Origin: Variovorax sp. PCZ-1
Lineage (GTDB): Bacteria > Pseudomonadota > Gammaproteobacteria > Burkholderiales > Burkholderiaceae_C
Length of the DNA stretch: 64,000 nucleotides
Assembly (NCBI RefSeq): GCF_018413605.1
Contig: NZ_JAHCDN010000001.1
Coordinates: 1,550,001 to 1,614,000 of the forward strand
Direction: 5' to 3'
Below the pieces are notes generated by a model that made no database searches, had not been told where the DNA came from, and saw nothing but the letters and a program-made list of their open reading frames with translations. Shown here piece by piece: positions 19,340 to 27,697 of this stretch (its first letter is position 1; the number at the start of each line of letters is the position of its first letter). The translations under genes were made by a program, and so were the position numbers.

Positions 19340-19945
19340 ATGAATGCCAAGCTGCTTACCACGCTGAAAAGCTATGCTCTGCCCGCCTTGTTGGCATCCG
19401 CCATCCTCTTCAGCGGCTGCGCCGCCATCACCGCGCAAAACCCTGGCGGCAAGCTCACGCCTGTGAACGCGCATGCCGTGGAAGGCAACTCCCGTGTCAT
19501 GCTCAAAGGCCACGATGTCGTCGCTTATTTCACGCAAAACAAACATGCCATGGGCTCCCCACAATTCAGCTCGGTGTACGAAGGCATCACCTACCAATTC
19601 GCCAGCGCTGATCACAAAGCCTTGTTTGACAAAGAGCCCGCTAAATACCAGCCGCAATACGGCGGCTACTGCGCCAACGGCATCGTCTATGGCATCCCCT
19701 GGGGTGGCGATGCCGACAGCTGGCGCATGATTGATGGCAAGCTCTACATCTTCGGTGGCGCGGGCTCGCGCGAGGGCTTCTTCCTTGACGTGCCCGGCAA
19801 CATCAAGCTCGCCGATAAATACTGGGCAAAAGAAGTCAGCGGCTCCAACAGCTTCTGGCAACGCAGCAAACGCCTCACCTTCCGCGTGCCACACTACAAA
19901 TCTGGCTCCGAGCTGGCTGCGGCTGTGGCTGCTGCCAAGAAATAA
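19340..19945 (+). CDS. YHS-domain lipoprotein, paralogue 2
   Basis: A 201-residue lipoprotein with lipobox FSGC (Cys27). It is a tandem duplicate of the upstream gene: the same VMLKGHDVVAYFTQ, HKALFDKEPAKYQPQYGG, GIPWGGDAD and SNSFWQRSKR blocks. The 39-base gap and shared strand suggest co-expression. A more distant third copy lies at 46810-47481. Its function is unknown; outer-membrane or periplasmic location is expected. Confidence 0.87.
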   Translation: MNAKLLTTLKSYALPALLASAILFSGCAAITAQNPGGKLTPVNAHAVEGNSRVMLKGHDVVAYFTQNKHAMGSPQFSSVYEGITYQFASADHKALFDKEPAKYQPQYGGYCANGIVYGIPWGGDADSWRMIDGKLYIFGGAGSREGFFLDVPGNIKLADKYWAKEVSGSNSFWQRSKRLTFRVPHYKSGSELAAAVAAAKK

Positions 19946-19946
19946 A

Positions 19947-20000
19947 TGCTATTAATTTAGTAGCACGCCGCGCAGATTTTATGCCGGCGATGTGCTGTTT
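19947..20000 (-). repeat. Dispersed palindromic repeat, copy 5 (reverse)
   Basis: GCTATTAATTTAGTAGCAC, CGCGCAGATTTTATGCCGGC. It begins right after the stop of the second YHS gene. The following 20001-20160 holds no gene I can support. Confidence 0.85.
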
Positions 20001-20175
20001 TCGGCACTGAAACATATCCTGTAACACATCCAAACGCACACACGCTGCGTAGACCTGCATACGCACGTCATCAGTTCATCCCACGATGTCTTGGACAGCA
20101 AGCCATTGCATGTCTAAGAGTCTTTGTGATAACGTGATTCATGATGGTATGAGTTGGATTTAACAGGAGATCAAA

Positions 20176-20286
20176 ATGCAAATATTCTCAGCAAGCAGAT
20201 CGAGAAGCTCGATCTTAGGGCCGCTCACCAGCGGCGCAGGTGGCAGCCCAGCACCGATTTTGGGAGGCTGCAATGAGCTCTCCTAA
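20176..20286 (+). CDS. Possible 36-residue leader peptide upstream of the molybdoenzyme genes
   Basis: A short frame starting at ATG 20176 after a strong CAGGAGAT ribosome-binding site. It encodes 36 residues, Ser/Arg-rich at the start and Gly/Pro-rich later (ILGPLTSGAGGSPAPILGG), and stops at 20284-20286, 14 bases inside the next gene. The overlap suggests translational coupling with the Fe-S subunit. I do not recognise the peptide. It may be a leader, a small subunit or simply chance; the good ribosome-binding site is the main support. Confidence 0.45.
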   Translation: MQIFSASRSRSSILGPLTSGAGGSPAPILGGCNELS

Positions 20287-21064
20287 TTCGTCTTCTCCCT
20301 CATCTCCCTCCTCCCTCCCGCGCTCCGCCTCTCCCCGTTGGAAGATGGCTCTCAATGTAGAGCGCTGCATCGGCTGCCACGCTTGCTCGGTGGCCTGCAA
20401 AGTGGAAAACAATGTGCCGCTCGGCCGCTTCCGCACCAAGGTCTACTATCACGACAGCGGAAAATTCCCCAAAGTCAAACGCAATTTCCTGCCCACGCTG
20501 TGCATGCAATGCGAAGACACGCCGTGCCTGAAATCTTGCACCAATAACGCGATTGAAATGGGCAAAGATGGCATCGTGCGCGTGCTGGCAGACAAGTGCG
20601 AGCACCTGGGCTTTTGCGAAACCGCCTGCCCCTATGGCGCGATTGGTTGCGACGATAACGACATCGCCGACAAATGTGATTTCTGCTCGCATCGCTTAGA
20701 TGCAGGCATGGAGCCCGCTTGCGTGGAGACCTGCCCTGCAGAAGTCTTCCACTTCGGCGATGCCAACGAGCCGACTTCTGCTTATTCCAAATTCATGGCG
20801 CAGCATGGCAGCAAAACGGCTGTGCTCAAGCCTGAAGAAAAGACCAAGCCATCTGTGGCCTATCTTGGCCATGCCAAAGAAATGGAAAGCAAAATTCCCA
20901 AAGGCCGCGTACACGATCCGTATTCTTATGAAATCGAAACTTGGACGCAGCTTGAGCCCGTGTTTCCTAAAAACAAACGCGTGCAGTGGGCAAAAGTCGA
21001 GCAACCTTTGCAGGTGAACACCAGCAGCACGGCTAAAGATTTCGGCAAAGGAGGCAAAGCATGA
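20273..21064 (+). CDS. Fe-S electron-transfer subunit of a molybdopterin oxidoreductase (DmsB/PsrB type)
   Basis: A 263-residue ferredoxin-like subunit carrying Cys groups CIGCHACSVAC, CMQCEDTPCLKSC, CEHLGFCETAC and a final CDFC with ACVETC, the layout of four-cluster DmsB/PsrB/TtrB proteins. The third group lacks its second Cys (Leu instead), giving 15 rather than 16 ligands, so one cluster may be [3Fe-4S]. The ATG at 20273 has GGGAGG seven bases upstream; the Ser/Pro-rich N-terminus is unusual. It would pass electrons to or from the catalytic subunit encoded just downstream (ATGA overlap). Confidence 0.88.
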   Translation: MSSPNSSSPSSPSSLPRSASPRWKMALNVERCIGCHACSVACKVENNVPLGRFRTKVYYHDSGKFPKVKRNFLPTLCMQCEDTPCLKSCTNNAIEMGKDGIVRVLADKCEHLGFCETACPYGAIGCDDNDIADKCDFCSHRLDAGMEPACVETCPAEVFHFGDANEPTSAYSKFMAQHGSKTAVLKPEEKTKPSVAYLGHAKEMESKIPKGRVHDPYSYEIETWTQLEPVFPKNKRVQWAKVEQPLQVNTSSTAKDFGKGGKA

Positions 21065-23703
21065 AGCGCCGCGAATTCATCCAAAACCATGCCACTTCGC
21101 TAGCTACGATTGCACTCGGTCAAACCATCCTGCTCACGCCCGATACCGCCGAAGCAGGCATCCTCGATTTCCTTCGCGGCACACCCAAACTCTACGGCCA
21201 GCGCAAAGAGGTGCGCCGCGCCAATGGCAAAGGCCGCAAGAAAAACGATTACAGCAAAGCCACCATCACCAAAGGCGTATGCCTCAATTGCTCTACCGTT
21301 TGCGGCATTCAAGGCTATGTGATCGACGGCAAGCTCGTCAAAATCGGCGGCAATCCTGAAGATCCTAACAACGGCAAAAGCCTCTGCGCCAAAGGCCAAT
21401 CCGGCACCACGATCAACAATTACGCAGATCGCATCCTCTATCCCATGAAGCGCGTGGGCGCGCGCGGCGAAGGCAAATGGCAGCGCATCACTTGGGATGA
21501 AGCCTACGGCATGATCGCCCCGCGCATCAAAAAAGCCATGGATGAAGGCAAGCCCGAAGAAGTAGCCATTCAAATTGGCCGCTCCCGCATCGGCGAGGAA
21601 ATGACGCGCTTTTTAAACGCAATAGGCTCGCCTTCGCTGTTCAACCACCGCGCCCTCTGCTCCTCCAACAAACGCGCAGCCAACTACGTGAGCTTGGGCG
21701 AAACCGATTGGGAAAGCGGCGATTTCGAGCGCGCCAAATACATCCTCAATTTCGGCGCGAATTTTTACGAAGCCCACCAAGGCGCGATTCACGCCGCCAA
21801 GCGCATCATCCGTGGCCGCTACGACAATGGCGCCAAGCTCATCACGGTAGACGTGCGCATGAGCAACACCGCAGGCCGCTCGGATGAATGGCTCTGCCCC
21901 CGCCCCGGCACTGATGGCGCATTGGCGCTCGCCATGGGCAACACCATCATCACCGCCGGCAAGCATGATGCCAAATGGCTCAACACCTGGAGCAACATCA
22001 ACGCCGAAGAACTGGCCAAATGGATCGCGCCCTACACGCCTGAATGGGCAGCTGGGTTGAGTGGTATTGCTGCTGAAGACATCCGCCGTATCGCACTCGA
22101 ATTTGCCGCCGCTGCACCACGCGCCATCGCGTTCACAAACAGAGGCTCAGGCGCGCATTACAACGGCTTCAATGCAGATCGCGCCGTGATCTTGCTCAAC
22201 GCGATTGTGGGTAGCATCGGCAAAGAAGGCGGCTATTGCTATGGCGAAGAGCCCACCCGCGTGCCCCCGCGCGTGTTCCCGCAGCCGCAGCCCATCCCGC
22301 CTGCGCCTAAAGCCACCAGCTTGATTGAGAACCCGCCCGAATGGCCGCTGGCCAACAAGTGGCAGCGCATGAAAGTCGGCCAGATCGTCTATCAAGGCAT
22401 CAAAGAAGGCCGAGGCAAGATGCAGGTGTATTTCAGCTACTGCGTGGCCACACCGCAAACCTGGCCCGAGGGACGCAGCCTCACGGTGGAAGTGCTCTCC
22501 GATGAAAAGCTCATTCCCTTCCATGTCTGCTCCGATATCGTCTATTCCGAGCAAGCGCACTACGCCGATTTGATCTTGCCCGATGCGACCTACACCGAGC
22601 GCTGGGGCTTTGACACCCGCAACAACATGGAGCTGCGCGATTATGTCACCCTGCGCCAGCCCATTGTGCAGCCGCCCGCAGAATGCGTGAGCTTTGTGGA
22701 TTCGATGATTGAAATCGGCAAGCGCATCAGCCCCGAGACGGCCAAGTATTTCAACTTCAAAAACCACGAAGATTGGCTGCGCCAGCGCTGCGGCGCATTC
22801 GGCAAGCGCGCAGAAGTGAAAGGTCCAAGTGGCACAGCCGCCGATGGCTTTGCCTACATGCGCGAGCACGGCGTGTGGCAAGACATGAGCAAACCCAAAT
22901 ACTACGATCTGTACAACTGGGAACTCTCAGAGGCGCAGCTCGCGGGCACCCGCGTCGAAGGCAACAACATCCTGCGCAAAAACGCCGCAGGCAAAGAAGT
23001 CATCGTCGGCCTCATGGTCGATGGCAAGGCGCGACGCGGCTTTGCCACACCTTCACGCAAATTCTCCGTCTATCACGAAGACATCGAGCAAGCCGCCAAG
23101 GATCGCAAATTCACCGAAGACGGCGGCAAAGGCATGCCCACCTACTTCCCCATTCCCACGCACGAGAAGATGAGCGAGGAGATGCTGCACCTCATCACCT
23201 TCAAATGGAATGTACACACCCAAGGCCGCACGCAAAGCCAAAAATTCTTGACCGAGATCGTGCACCACAACCCCATGTGGATTCACACCGATCGCGCCAA
23301 CCAACTCGGCATCAAAACCGGCGATTTGGTAGAAATCACCACTTACCGCCCCCACGGCCACGCCATGAAAGAAGGCGCAGGCCAAGTGCTAGGCAAAGCG
23401 CAAATCACCGCGTATGTGACTGAAGGCATTCACCCGCGCACAGTCGCCGTATCCAACACCTTGGGCAACTTCTTCCACGGAAGAGCCGCCACTGCGCAGC
23501 GCGGCAGACGAGGAGCAAGCGCCGGCTGGGATAACACCATAGAAACCGAAGACCAAGATCTGGTCGACGATATCTGGTGGGACGCTAGAAAAGGCGGCAC
23601 AGGCTCAGGCTACAACATCAACGCCATCCTCCCCATCCAACCTGCGCCCCTCGTGGGCATGCAAGGCTGGTATGACACGGTGTGTACTTTACGGAAAGTT
23701 TGA
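21061..23703 (+). CDS. TAT-exported molybdopterin-dependent oxidoreductase, catalytic subunit
   Basis: An 880-residue Mo-bisMGD enzyme. The N-terminus KRREFIQNHATSLATIAL is a twin-arginine signal, so it is folded before export. The [4Fe-4S] motif is CLNCSTVCG with a later SLCAKGQSG. RALCSSNKRAANY offers a possible Cys ligand to Mo, as in the polysulfide/thiosulfate reductase branch. The C-terminal dinucleotide-binding part has HNPMWIHTDRANQLG and VSNTLGNFFHGR. Only the Fe-S partner is nearby; no NrfD-like membrane subunit or TorD-like chaperone is seen. The substrate cannot be told from sequence; a sulfur or arsenic oxyanion is possible. Confidence 0.88.
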   Translation: MKRREFIQNHATSLATIALGQTILLTPDTAEAGILDFLRGTPKLYGQRKEVRRANGKGRKKNDYSKATITKGVCLNCSTVCGIQGYVIDGKLVKIGGNPEDPNNGKSLCAKGQSGTTINNYADRILYPMKRVGARGEGKWQRITWDEAYGMIAPRIKKAMDEGKPEEVAIQIGRSRIGEEMTRFLNAIGSPSLFNHRALCSSNKRAANYVSLGETDWESGDFERAKYILNFGANFYEAHQGAIHAAKRIIRGRYDNGAKLITVDVRMSNTAGRSDEWLCPRPGTDGALALAMGNTIITAGKHDAKWLNTWSNINAEELAKWIAPYTPEWAAGLSGIAAEDIRRIALEFAAAAPRAIAFTNRGSGAHYNGFNADRAVILLNAIVGSIGKEGGYCYGEEPTRVPPRVFPQPQPIPPAPKATSLIENPPEWPLANKWQRMKVGQIVYQGIKEGRGKMQVYFSYCVATPQTWPEGRSLTVEVLSDEKLIPFHVCSDIVYSEQAHYADLILPDATYTERWGFDTRNNMELRDYVTLRQPIVQPPAECVSFVDSMIEIGKRISPETAKYFNFKNHEDWLRQRCGAFGKRAEVKGPSGTAADGFAYMREHGVWQDMSKPKYYDLYNWELSEAQLAGTRVEGNNILRKNAAGKEVIVGLMVDGKARRGFATPSRKFSVYHEDIEQAAKDRKFTEDGGKGMPTYFPIPTHEKMSEEMLHLITFKWNVHTQGRTQSQKFLTEIVHHNPMWIHTDRANQLGIKTGDLVEITTYRPHGHAMKEGAGQVLGKAQITAYVTEGIHPRTVAVSNTLGNFFHGRAATAQRGRRGASAGWDNTIETEDQDLVDDIWWDARKGGTGSGYNINAILPIQPAPLVGMQGWYDTVCTLRKV

Positions 23704-23712
23704 GGCAGTTTA

Positions 23713-23873
23713 GGGGGCTTCTGAATAAGTCATCGGGATGGAGCAGGCGCGGATTCGGGATGGGATGCTAGGCGAAAAACGTAGCTTTAGCGGTGCTAAA
23801 GCGAGGCTTTTCAACGACGCAGACCGCCCGAAGGCGGGCCTGATCCGCCCGAGTGACTTGTTCAGAAGCCCCC
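23713..23873. mobile_element. 161-bp terminal-inverted-repeat element (MITE-like)
   Basis: It is bounded by GGGGGCTTCTGAATAAGTCA (23713-23732) and the inverse of the same sequence with one mismatch (23854-23873). The interior has a second GC-rich hairpin (CCGCCCGAAGGCGGGCC). No coding capacity and no obvious target duplication are seen. It resembles a non-autonomous insertion-sequence derivative and may also terminate the molybdoenzyme transcript. Confidence 0.75.
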
Positions 23874-23880
23874 TGGCACT

Positions 23881-23930
23881 TTGCCGGCATAAATGCTGCG
23901 CGAAGTGCTATTGAATTGATAGTGATTAGC
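23881..23930 (+). repeat. Dispersed palindromic repeat, copy 6 (forward)
   Basis: TTGCCGGCATAAATGCTGCG then GTGCTATTGAATTGATAGT. It lies directly beside the 161-bp element. Confidence 0.9.
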
Positions 23931-23956
23931 AATAGAACGAAACTGGCATCGAGAGA

Positions 23957-24056
23957 AAAATGGGGTCAGATCCCAATTCAGGACAACGACCTACCCGGAG
24001 CGCAAAACCGCACATACGAAATTGGGCTCTGACCCCATTTTTCGCGGCGCATGCTG
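23957..24056. repeat. Left palindromic pair flanking the orphan gene (REPIN-like)
   Basis: AAAAATGGGGTCAGATCCCA at 23957 is answered by GAAATTGGGCTCTGACCCCA at 24018, forming a hairpin of about 90 bases. The inner arm (24015-24056) is an inverted copy of 24929-24969 on the far side of the orphan gene. Apart from this and the two neighbouring repeats, 23704-24077 contains nothing else. Confidence 0.85.
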
Positions 24057-24077
24057 AATTATTCATCCGAGCAACTA

Positions 24078-24791
24078 TTACACACTAGTGTTTGTATCGT
24101 TCTTATCGTGCCCAATTTGTGGTGGTTTAGCACCGCTAGGTAGCTCTTCCGCTCTTCCTTGGGTTTGCCAAACGATATCGGCGATTTCGCGAATTCGGTC
24201 AACAATAGGTTTGGCATCATTGCCGAGTTTTGCTAGTACAACGCCAGCGTCTCCAATCAATCCCCAGAATCGATCAAGATCAGAAACACGCTTATGCATC
24301 TCTGATTGCAAAGACTCAAGACGTTTCATAAGGCGCTGCCGATGATCAGGGTCTAGATTCTTAGCGTTACCTATTTGGTCGCGTAGCTCGTTAAGTAGTA
24401 CTTGAACTCTTCCAAGATCGCCTTGCGAGAATTCATAGGCGAATGCAACACCCAGCCCACTTTTAAATCTTGATCTGAGTTGTGAGATACGTGTCTTCTC
24501 GGTCATTTGATCGCATTGCGCAACGACTTTCCAAAGAGATTGGTGAATCGCACCACATTTTTCATTGATAGGCCCCAATGCTTCAATATCAACTTTAGTA
24601 AGAGTAACTGGCAGCAGCCCACTGTTAACTAATTCGACAATCAGCAAATATGCCTCAACGTACGCTTCGTAAACCTCTTTTGTCCAGCCTTCTGTAGCAT
24701 CAAACTGCTTGAATGCCATATCGCACACTTCTTTCGTACCAGCTATTGGATCATTGCGAAGCGAACTGATAAATTCGTCAGAGTAAAGCAT
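24078..24791 (-). CDS. Orphan hypothetical protein between inverted repeats
   Basis: A 237-residue protein I do not recognise. It starts at ATG 24791 after a strong AAGGAGCTCT site. There is no signal peptide or membrane segment. The composition is polar and alpha-helical, with a likely coiled coil around residues 135-190 (LNELRDQIGNAKN, MKRLESLQSEMHKRVSDL) and a polar tail. Codon use and base composition are more AT-rich than the neighbours, consistent with transfer. The gene is enclosed by two palindromic repeat pairs that mirror each other (23957-24056 and 24929-25036), so it looks like cargo of a mobilised cassette. Confidence 0.75.
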   Translation of the reverse strand: MLYSDEFISSLRNDPIAGTKEVCDMAFKQFDATEGWTKEVYEAYVEAYLLIVELVNSGLLPVTLTKVDIEALGPINEKCGAIHQSLWKVVAQCDQMTEKTRISQLRSRFKSGLGVAFAYEFSQGDLGRVQVLLNELRDQIGNAKNLDPDHRQRLMKRLESLQSEMHKRVSDLDRFWGLIGDAGVVLAKLGNDAKPIVDRIREIADIVWQTQGRAEELPSGAKPPQIGHDKNDTNTSV

Positions 24792-24928
24792 AGAGCTCCT
24801 TTTTGTTGCAATGAAAACTACTGTATCCGTAAAAAGTGTTGTGAAGTAAAGCTGATCTAATTTAAATCTGGAACATGAGTTGTTGCGCTGACATTTACAC
24901 GCCAAGATCGTTGCAGAAATATGCTCTT

Positions 24929-25036
24929 TAGCATGCGCCGCGAAAAGTGGGGTCAGAGCCCAATTTCGTCTGAGTTTGAATTCGCGCCGGAGAGTTGAAT
25001 GTCTTGAATTGGGATCCGACCCCAGTTTTCGCTCGG
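24929..25036. repeat. Right palindromic pair flanking the orphan gene (REPIN-like)
   Basis: AGCATGCGCCGCGAAAAGTG followed by GGGTCAGAGCCCAATTTCGT mirrors the left inner arm with about two differences over 40 bases. CTTGAATTGGGATCCGACCC (25003 onward) mirrors the left outer arm. Bases 24792-24928 carry the 5' region of the orphan gene and no other gene. Confidence 0.85.
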
Positions 25037-25045
25037 TCTTCGTCA

Positions 25046-25100
25046 CTACTAATTCAATAGCGCCTCGCGCAGTATTTATGCCGGCGAGTGAAGGTTTTTG
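25046..25100 (-). repeat. Dispersed palindromic repeat, copy 7 (reverse)
   Basis: ACTACTAATTCAATAGCG, CTCGCGCAGTATTTATGCCG. It lies just downstream of the last transporter gene of the selenium island. Confidence 0.88.
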
Positions 25101-25125
25101 CCTTTAAAATCAATAAAAAAATGAG

Positions 25126-25959
25126 CTATCGCTGCATCCAGCGCCTAGACAGATAACTCAGCGCATCGACCAAAGCCACCAGCGCGAGCATAGCCAGCAA
25201 GATCGTGGATGTCTTGCTCATTTGGAACAAGCCCATGTGGAAGGCGAGCATTTGGCCTAGGCCGCCACCGCCGACGACGCCTAGCACGGCGGCTGCGCGA
25301 ATGTTGTTTTCCCAGCGGTAGAGGGTGTAGCTCATGAGCTGGGGGATGATTTGGGGGAGCGTGGCATACCAGAAGATGCGGGCCTCAGACACGCCTCGGG
25401 TGCGCAGCGCGAAGGCTGCTCCGGGGGGCGCATTCTCTATGCTTTCGGCGAACAATCTACCGAGCACGCCTGCGGTGTGAAGGCCTAGAGCAAGCGTGCC
25501 TGCGAAGGGGCCAAGGCCAGCAGCAATCAGCAGGAGTGCTGCCCACACGAGCTCGGGGATGCTGCGCAGGGCGTTGAGCAGCAAGCGGGCTGGGCCTTTG
25601 AAATAGGCTTTGTCGGCTTCGTGCGTTTTGCTGGCTGGCAAGGCGAGTAGCAGGCCGAGGATGGCGGCGATGATGGTGCCGAGGAGTGACATGGCTAGCG
25701 TTTCTAGCGATGCCGTCCACAGCTTGTCGATGAAACGAGAAGAGAAATCTGGTGTGAGCAGCTCGCCGATGAATTTGGCCATGAGCTTGGCGGATTCGAG
25801 GCTGAAGAGCTGCGCCCATTGCAAGTTCAATGTCCAGAAGCTGGCTACGGTGAGCACGATGAGGCCGAAGACGAACCAGCAGGCTTTGCAGCGTGCATCA
25901 AAGAGCTTAGGCGGCAATTTGTACACCTCGTTCGCAGCCTCTTTAGGAAAGGAATTCAT
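25126..25959 (-). CDS. PhnE-family ABC permease 2 (putative selenate/phosphonate-type transporter)
   Basis: A 277-residue inner-membrane permease with about six helices and the binding-protein-dependent signature near 195-260 (RSIPELVWAALLLIAAGLGP, RWENNIRAAAVLGVVGGGGL). It is the second of two adjacent PhnE-like permeases, which presumably form a heterodimeric channel. The ATG at 25959 overlaps the upstream permease stop and has AAGGAATTGGG before it. It belongs to the operon with the PhnC-like ATPase and the selenate-type binding protein. Confidence 0.88.
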   Translation of the reverse strand: MNSFPKEAANEVYKLPPKLFDARCKACWFVFGLIVLTVASFWTLNLQWAQLFSLESAKLMAKFIGELLTPDFSSRFIDKLWTASLETLAMSLLGTIIAAILGLLLALPASKTHEADKAYFKGPARLLLNALRSIPELVWAALLLIAAGLGPFAGTLALGLHTAGVLGRLFAESIENAPPGAAFALRTRGVSEARIFWYATLPQIIPQLMSYTLYRWENNIRAAAVLGVVGGGGLGQMLAFHMGLFQMSKTSTILLAMLALVALVDALSYLSRRWMQR

Positions 25960-26792
25960 CCCAATTCCTTTCGCAGCCAAGAACTCGCGCGATCAGCGAG
26001 CCAAACGAGCAGCATGAAAACGAGCAGCAGCGTAGCAACTTCGCCTCCTTTGAACATTTTCATCGAGGTATCAAGCTGCTGCCCTAAGCCGCCCGCGCCC
26101 ACGAAGCCGAGCACGGCGCTGGAGCGGATGGCGCATTCCCAGCGATAGACCGTGTAGCTCGTGAGCTCGGCGGCGTTTTGCGGGAGCAGGCCATAGAAGA
26201 AGGATTGCAAGCGCCCTCCTCCATTGCGCATGAGCGATTGCGTGGCATGCGCTTCGCCGCTTTCTAAAATTTCGGTGTAGACCTTGCCGAGCATGCCCGC
26301 ATACGTGAGCGCGATGGCGAGCACACCCGCAGTCGGCCCTAAGCCAACGACGCGCACGAACACGAGCGCCCACACGAGCTCGGGCACGCTGCGCATAACG
26401 ATAAGCAACCAGCGGATGGCTTGGCGAAAGATGCTGGGCAGGAAGGCCATCTTGCCTGAGAGGGCTGAGACGGATAAAGCCGATGTGCCGAGCAAGGTGA
26501 GCGGGATGGCGAGAAGCAATGCCAGCGCGATACCAGCGGTGGCCACAGCGACTGTGCGCCAGGTTTCTTTGGCGACGAGGGTTAAAAATTCTTTGTCGTG
26601 TGCTGGTGGGAAAAAATCGCCGAGGAAATTGCCCATCACCTTGCGGCTCTCGGGATGCCAGAGCAGCCAAGGCTTGAATTCGGTGGTAACGAGCAGCGGC
26701 CAGAGCAGCAACAAAGCGGCAATGCTCCAGAAGACGCGGCTTTGCCAAGCTGGGTCTCTTTGCGCTGGAGCGGTTAATACAACACTCATCAT
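25956..26792 (-). CDS. PhnE-family ABC permease 1 (putative selenate/phosphonate-type transporter)
   Basis: A 278-residue permease, paralogous to its neighbour: MRSVPELVWALVFVRVVGLG and RWECAIRSSAVLGFVGAGGL align with the same blocks there. About six membrane helices. The start codon at 26792 overlaps the ATPase stop (TGATG), so synthesis is coupled. Two permease genes for one ATPase is a frequent variant of PhnE-type systems. Substrate is inferred from the binding protein and the selenium context. Confidence 0.88.
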   Translation of the reverse strand: MMSVVLTAPAQRDPAWQSRVFWSIAALLLLWPLLVTTEFKPWLLWHPESRKVMGNFLGDFFPPAHDKEFLTLVAKETWRTVAVATAGIALALLLAIPLTLLGTSALSVSALSGKMAFLPSIFRQAIRWLLIVMRSVPELVWALVFVRVVGLGPTAGVLAIALTYAGMLGKVYTEILESGEAHATQSLMRNGGGRLQSFFYGLLPQNAAELTSYTVYRWECAIRSSAVLGFVGAGGLGQQLDTSMKMFKGGEVATLLLVFMLLVWLADRASSWLRKELG

Positions 26793-27631
26793 CAGCGGCA
26801 ATGCATCACAGCAGGTTGGCCGGGCTGCGCGTTTTGCTCAGGGAATTCGTTCACTGGCGCTGCGCCGAAAAGCTCGTCTTCATGTTGGGCGTAGAGTGCT
26901 CTGAGTTTGTCTTGAGTCACTTGGGCTGCAGGCAGATCAAACGCCACTTCGCCATCTCGCAAACCGAGAATGCGGGGAAACGCTTCTAAAGCGCGCTCGA
27001 CTTGGTGCAGCGTGCAAACAAGAGTAGCACCGCGAGCTTTGGCCTCGCGCGTGAGCACTTGCAGTGCTTGCGTGGCGCGCGTAGGGTCAAGCGCGGACAA
27101 AGGCTCATCAACCAGCCACAGTTTGGCATTTGATGCGAGCAGCCGCGCTAAGCCTACGCGCTGGCGCTCGCCGCCAGAGAGGCGATCTACGCGCTCAAAA
27201 ATCTTCTCATCCAAATCAAAGGCTTTCAAAGCCTGATGTGCGGCGGGAATATCGCTCGGATAAAACAAAGAGCGCAAGCTAGAAGCTAGGCTCATCTGAG
27301 GTAAGCGGCCAGCGAGCACAGCAGTGACGACTCTTTGACGAGGCGGCAGCGGAGGAACTTGCGGCGCGAGAAACAGCTCACCGCGCAGCTCTTGCAAAGC
27401 TGAGCGGGGCAAGCTCCAAGGGTTTTGAGCACCAATTAGCAATTCACCACTGGCAGGCTGCAAAGCGCAGGCCACGGCATGCAAAAGCGTCGTCTTGCCC
27501 GCGCCAGAAGGCCCGATCACGGCGATTTGCTCACCCGCTTGAAGCTGCACATTCGCACCACGCAGAGCTGGCACGGAATTGCCCTTGGCTGCCGGGTGGC
27601 GGGCGCTTAACTGTTGGAGTTGTAATTGCAA
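26792..27631 (-). CDS. PhnC-family ABC transporter ATP-binding protein
   Basis: An ABC ATPase with Walker A IGPSGAGKTTLL, signature LSGGERQRVGLARLL, Walker B LWLVDEPLSALDP and switch LHQ. It energises the two PhnE-like permeases. The start is uncertain. There is no in-frame ATG near the front; a TTG at 27631 places the start where the family alignment begins (LQLQLQQLSA). The frame is open to a TTG at 27691, but that would put a terminator-like hairpin inside the coding region. Length from 27631 is 279 residues. Confidence 0.85.
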   Translation of the reverse strand: MQLQLQQLSARHPAAKGNSVPALRGANVQLQAGEQIAVIGPSGAGKTTLLHAVACALQPASGELLIGAQNPWSLPRSALQELRGELFLAPQVPPLPPRQRVVTAVLAGRLPQMSLASSLRSLFYPSDIPAAHQALKAFDLDEKIFERVDRLSGGERQRVGLARLLASNAKLWLVDEPLSALDPTRATQALQVLTREAKARGATLVCTLHQVERALEAFPRILGLRDGEVAFDLPAAQVTQDKLRALYAQHEDELFGAAPVNEFPEQNAQPGQPAVMHCR

Positions 27632-27650
27632 AGCTGAACCTAGAGTAGAA

Positions 27651-27682
27651 AGAGAAAAGCGCGGCAAGCATGTGCCGCGCTT
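27651..27682 (-). terminator. Hairpin terminator/attenuator between binding-protein gene and ATPase gene
   Basis: On the minus strand AAGCGCGGCA and TGCCGCGCTT form a 10-bp GC-rich stem around CATGCT, followed by TTCTCTTTCT. It lies 16 bases past the binding-protein stop. Such placement usually lets a binding protein be made in excess over its ATPase and permeases. Confidence 0.75.
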
Positions 27683-27697
27683 GTACTTCAAACGATA

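Noticed and set aside
24792-25046. Extension of the orphan protein upstream to 25046
   Set aside because: The extra 85 residues translate the flanking inverted repeats, while ATG 24791 has a strong AAGGAG site.
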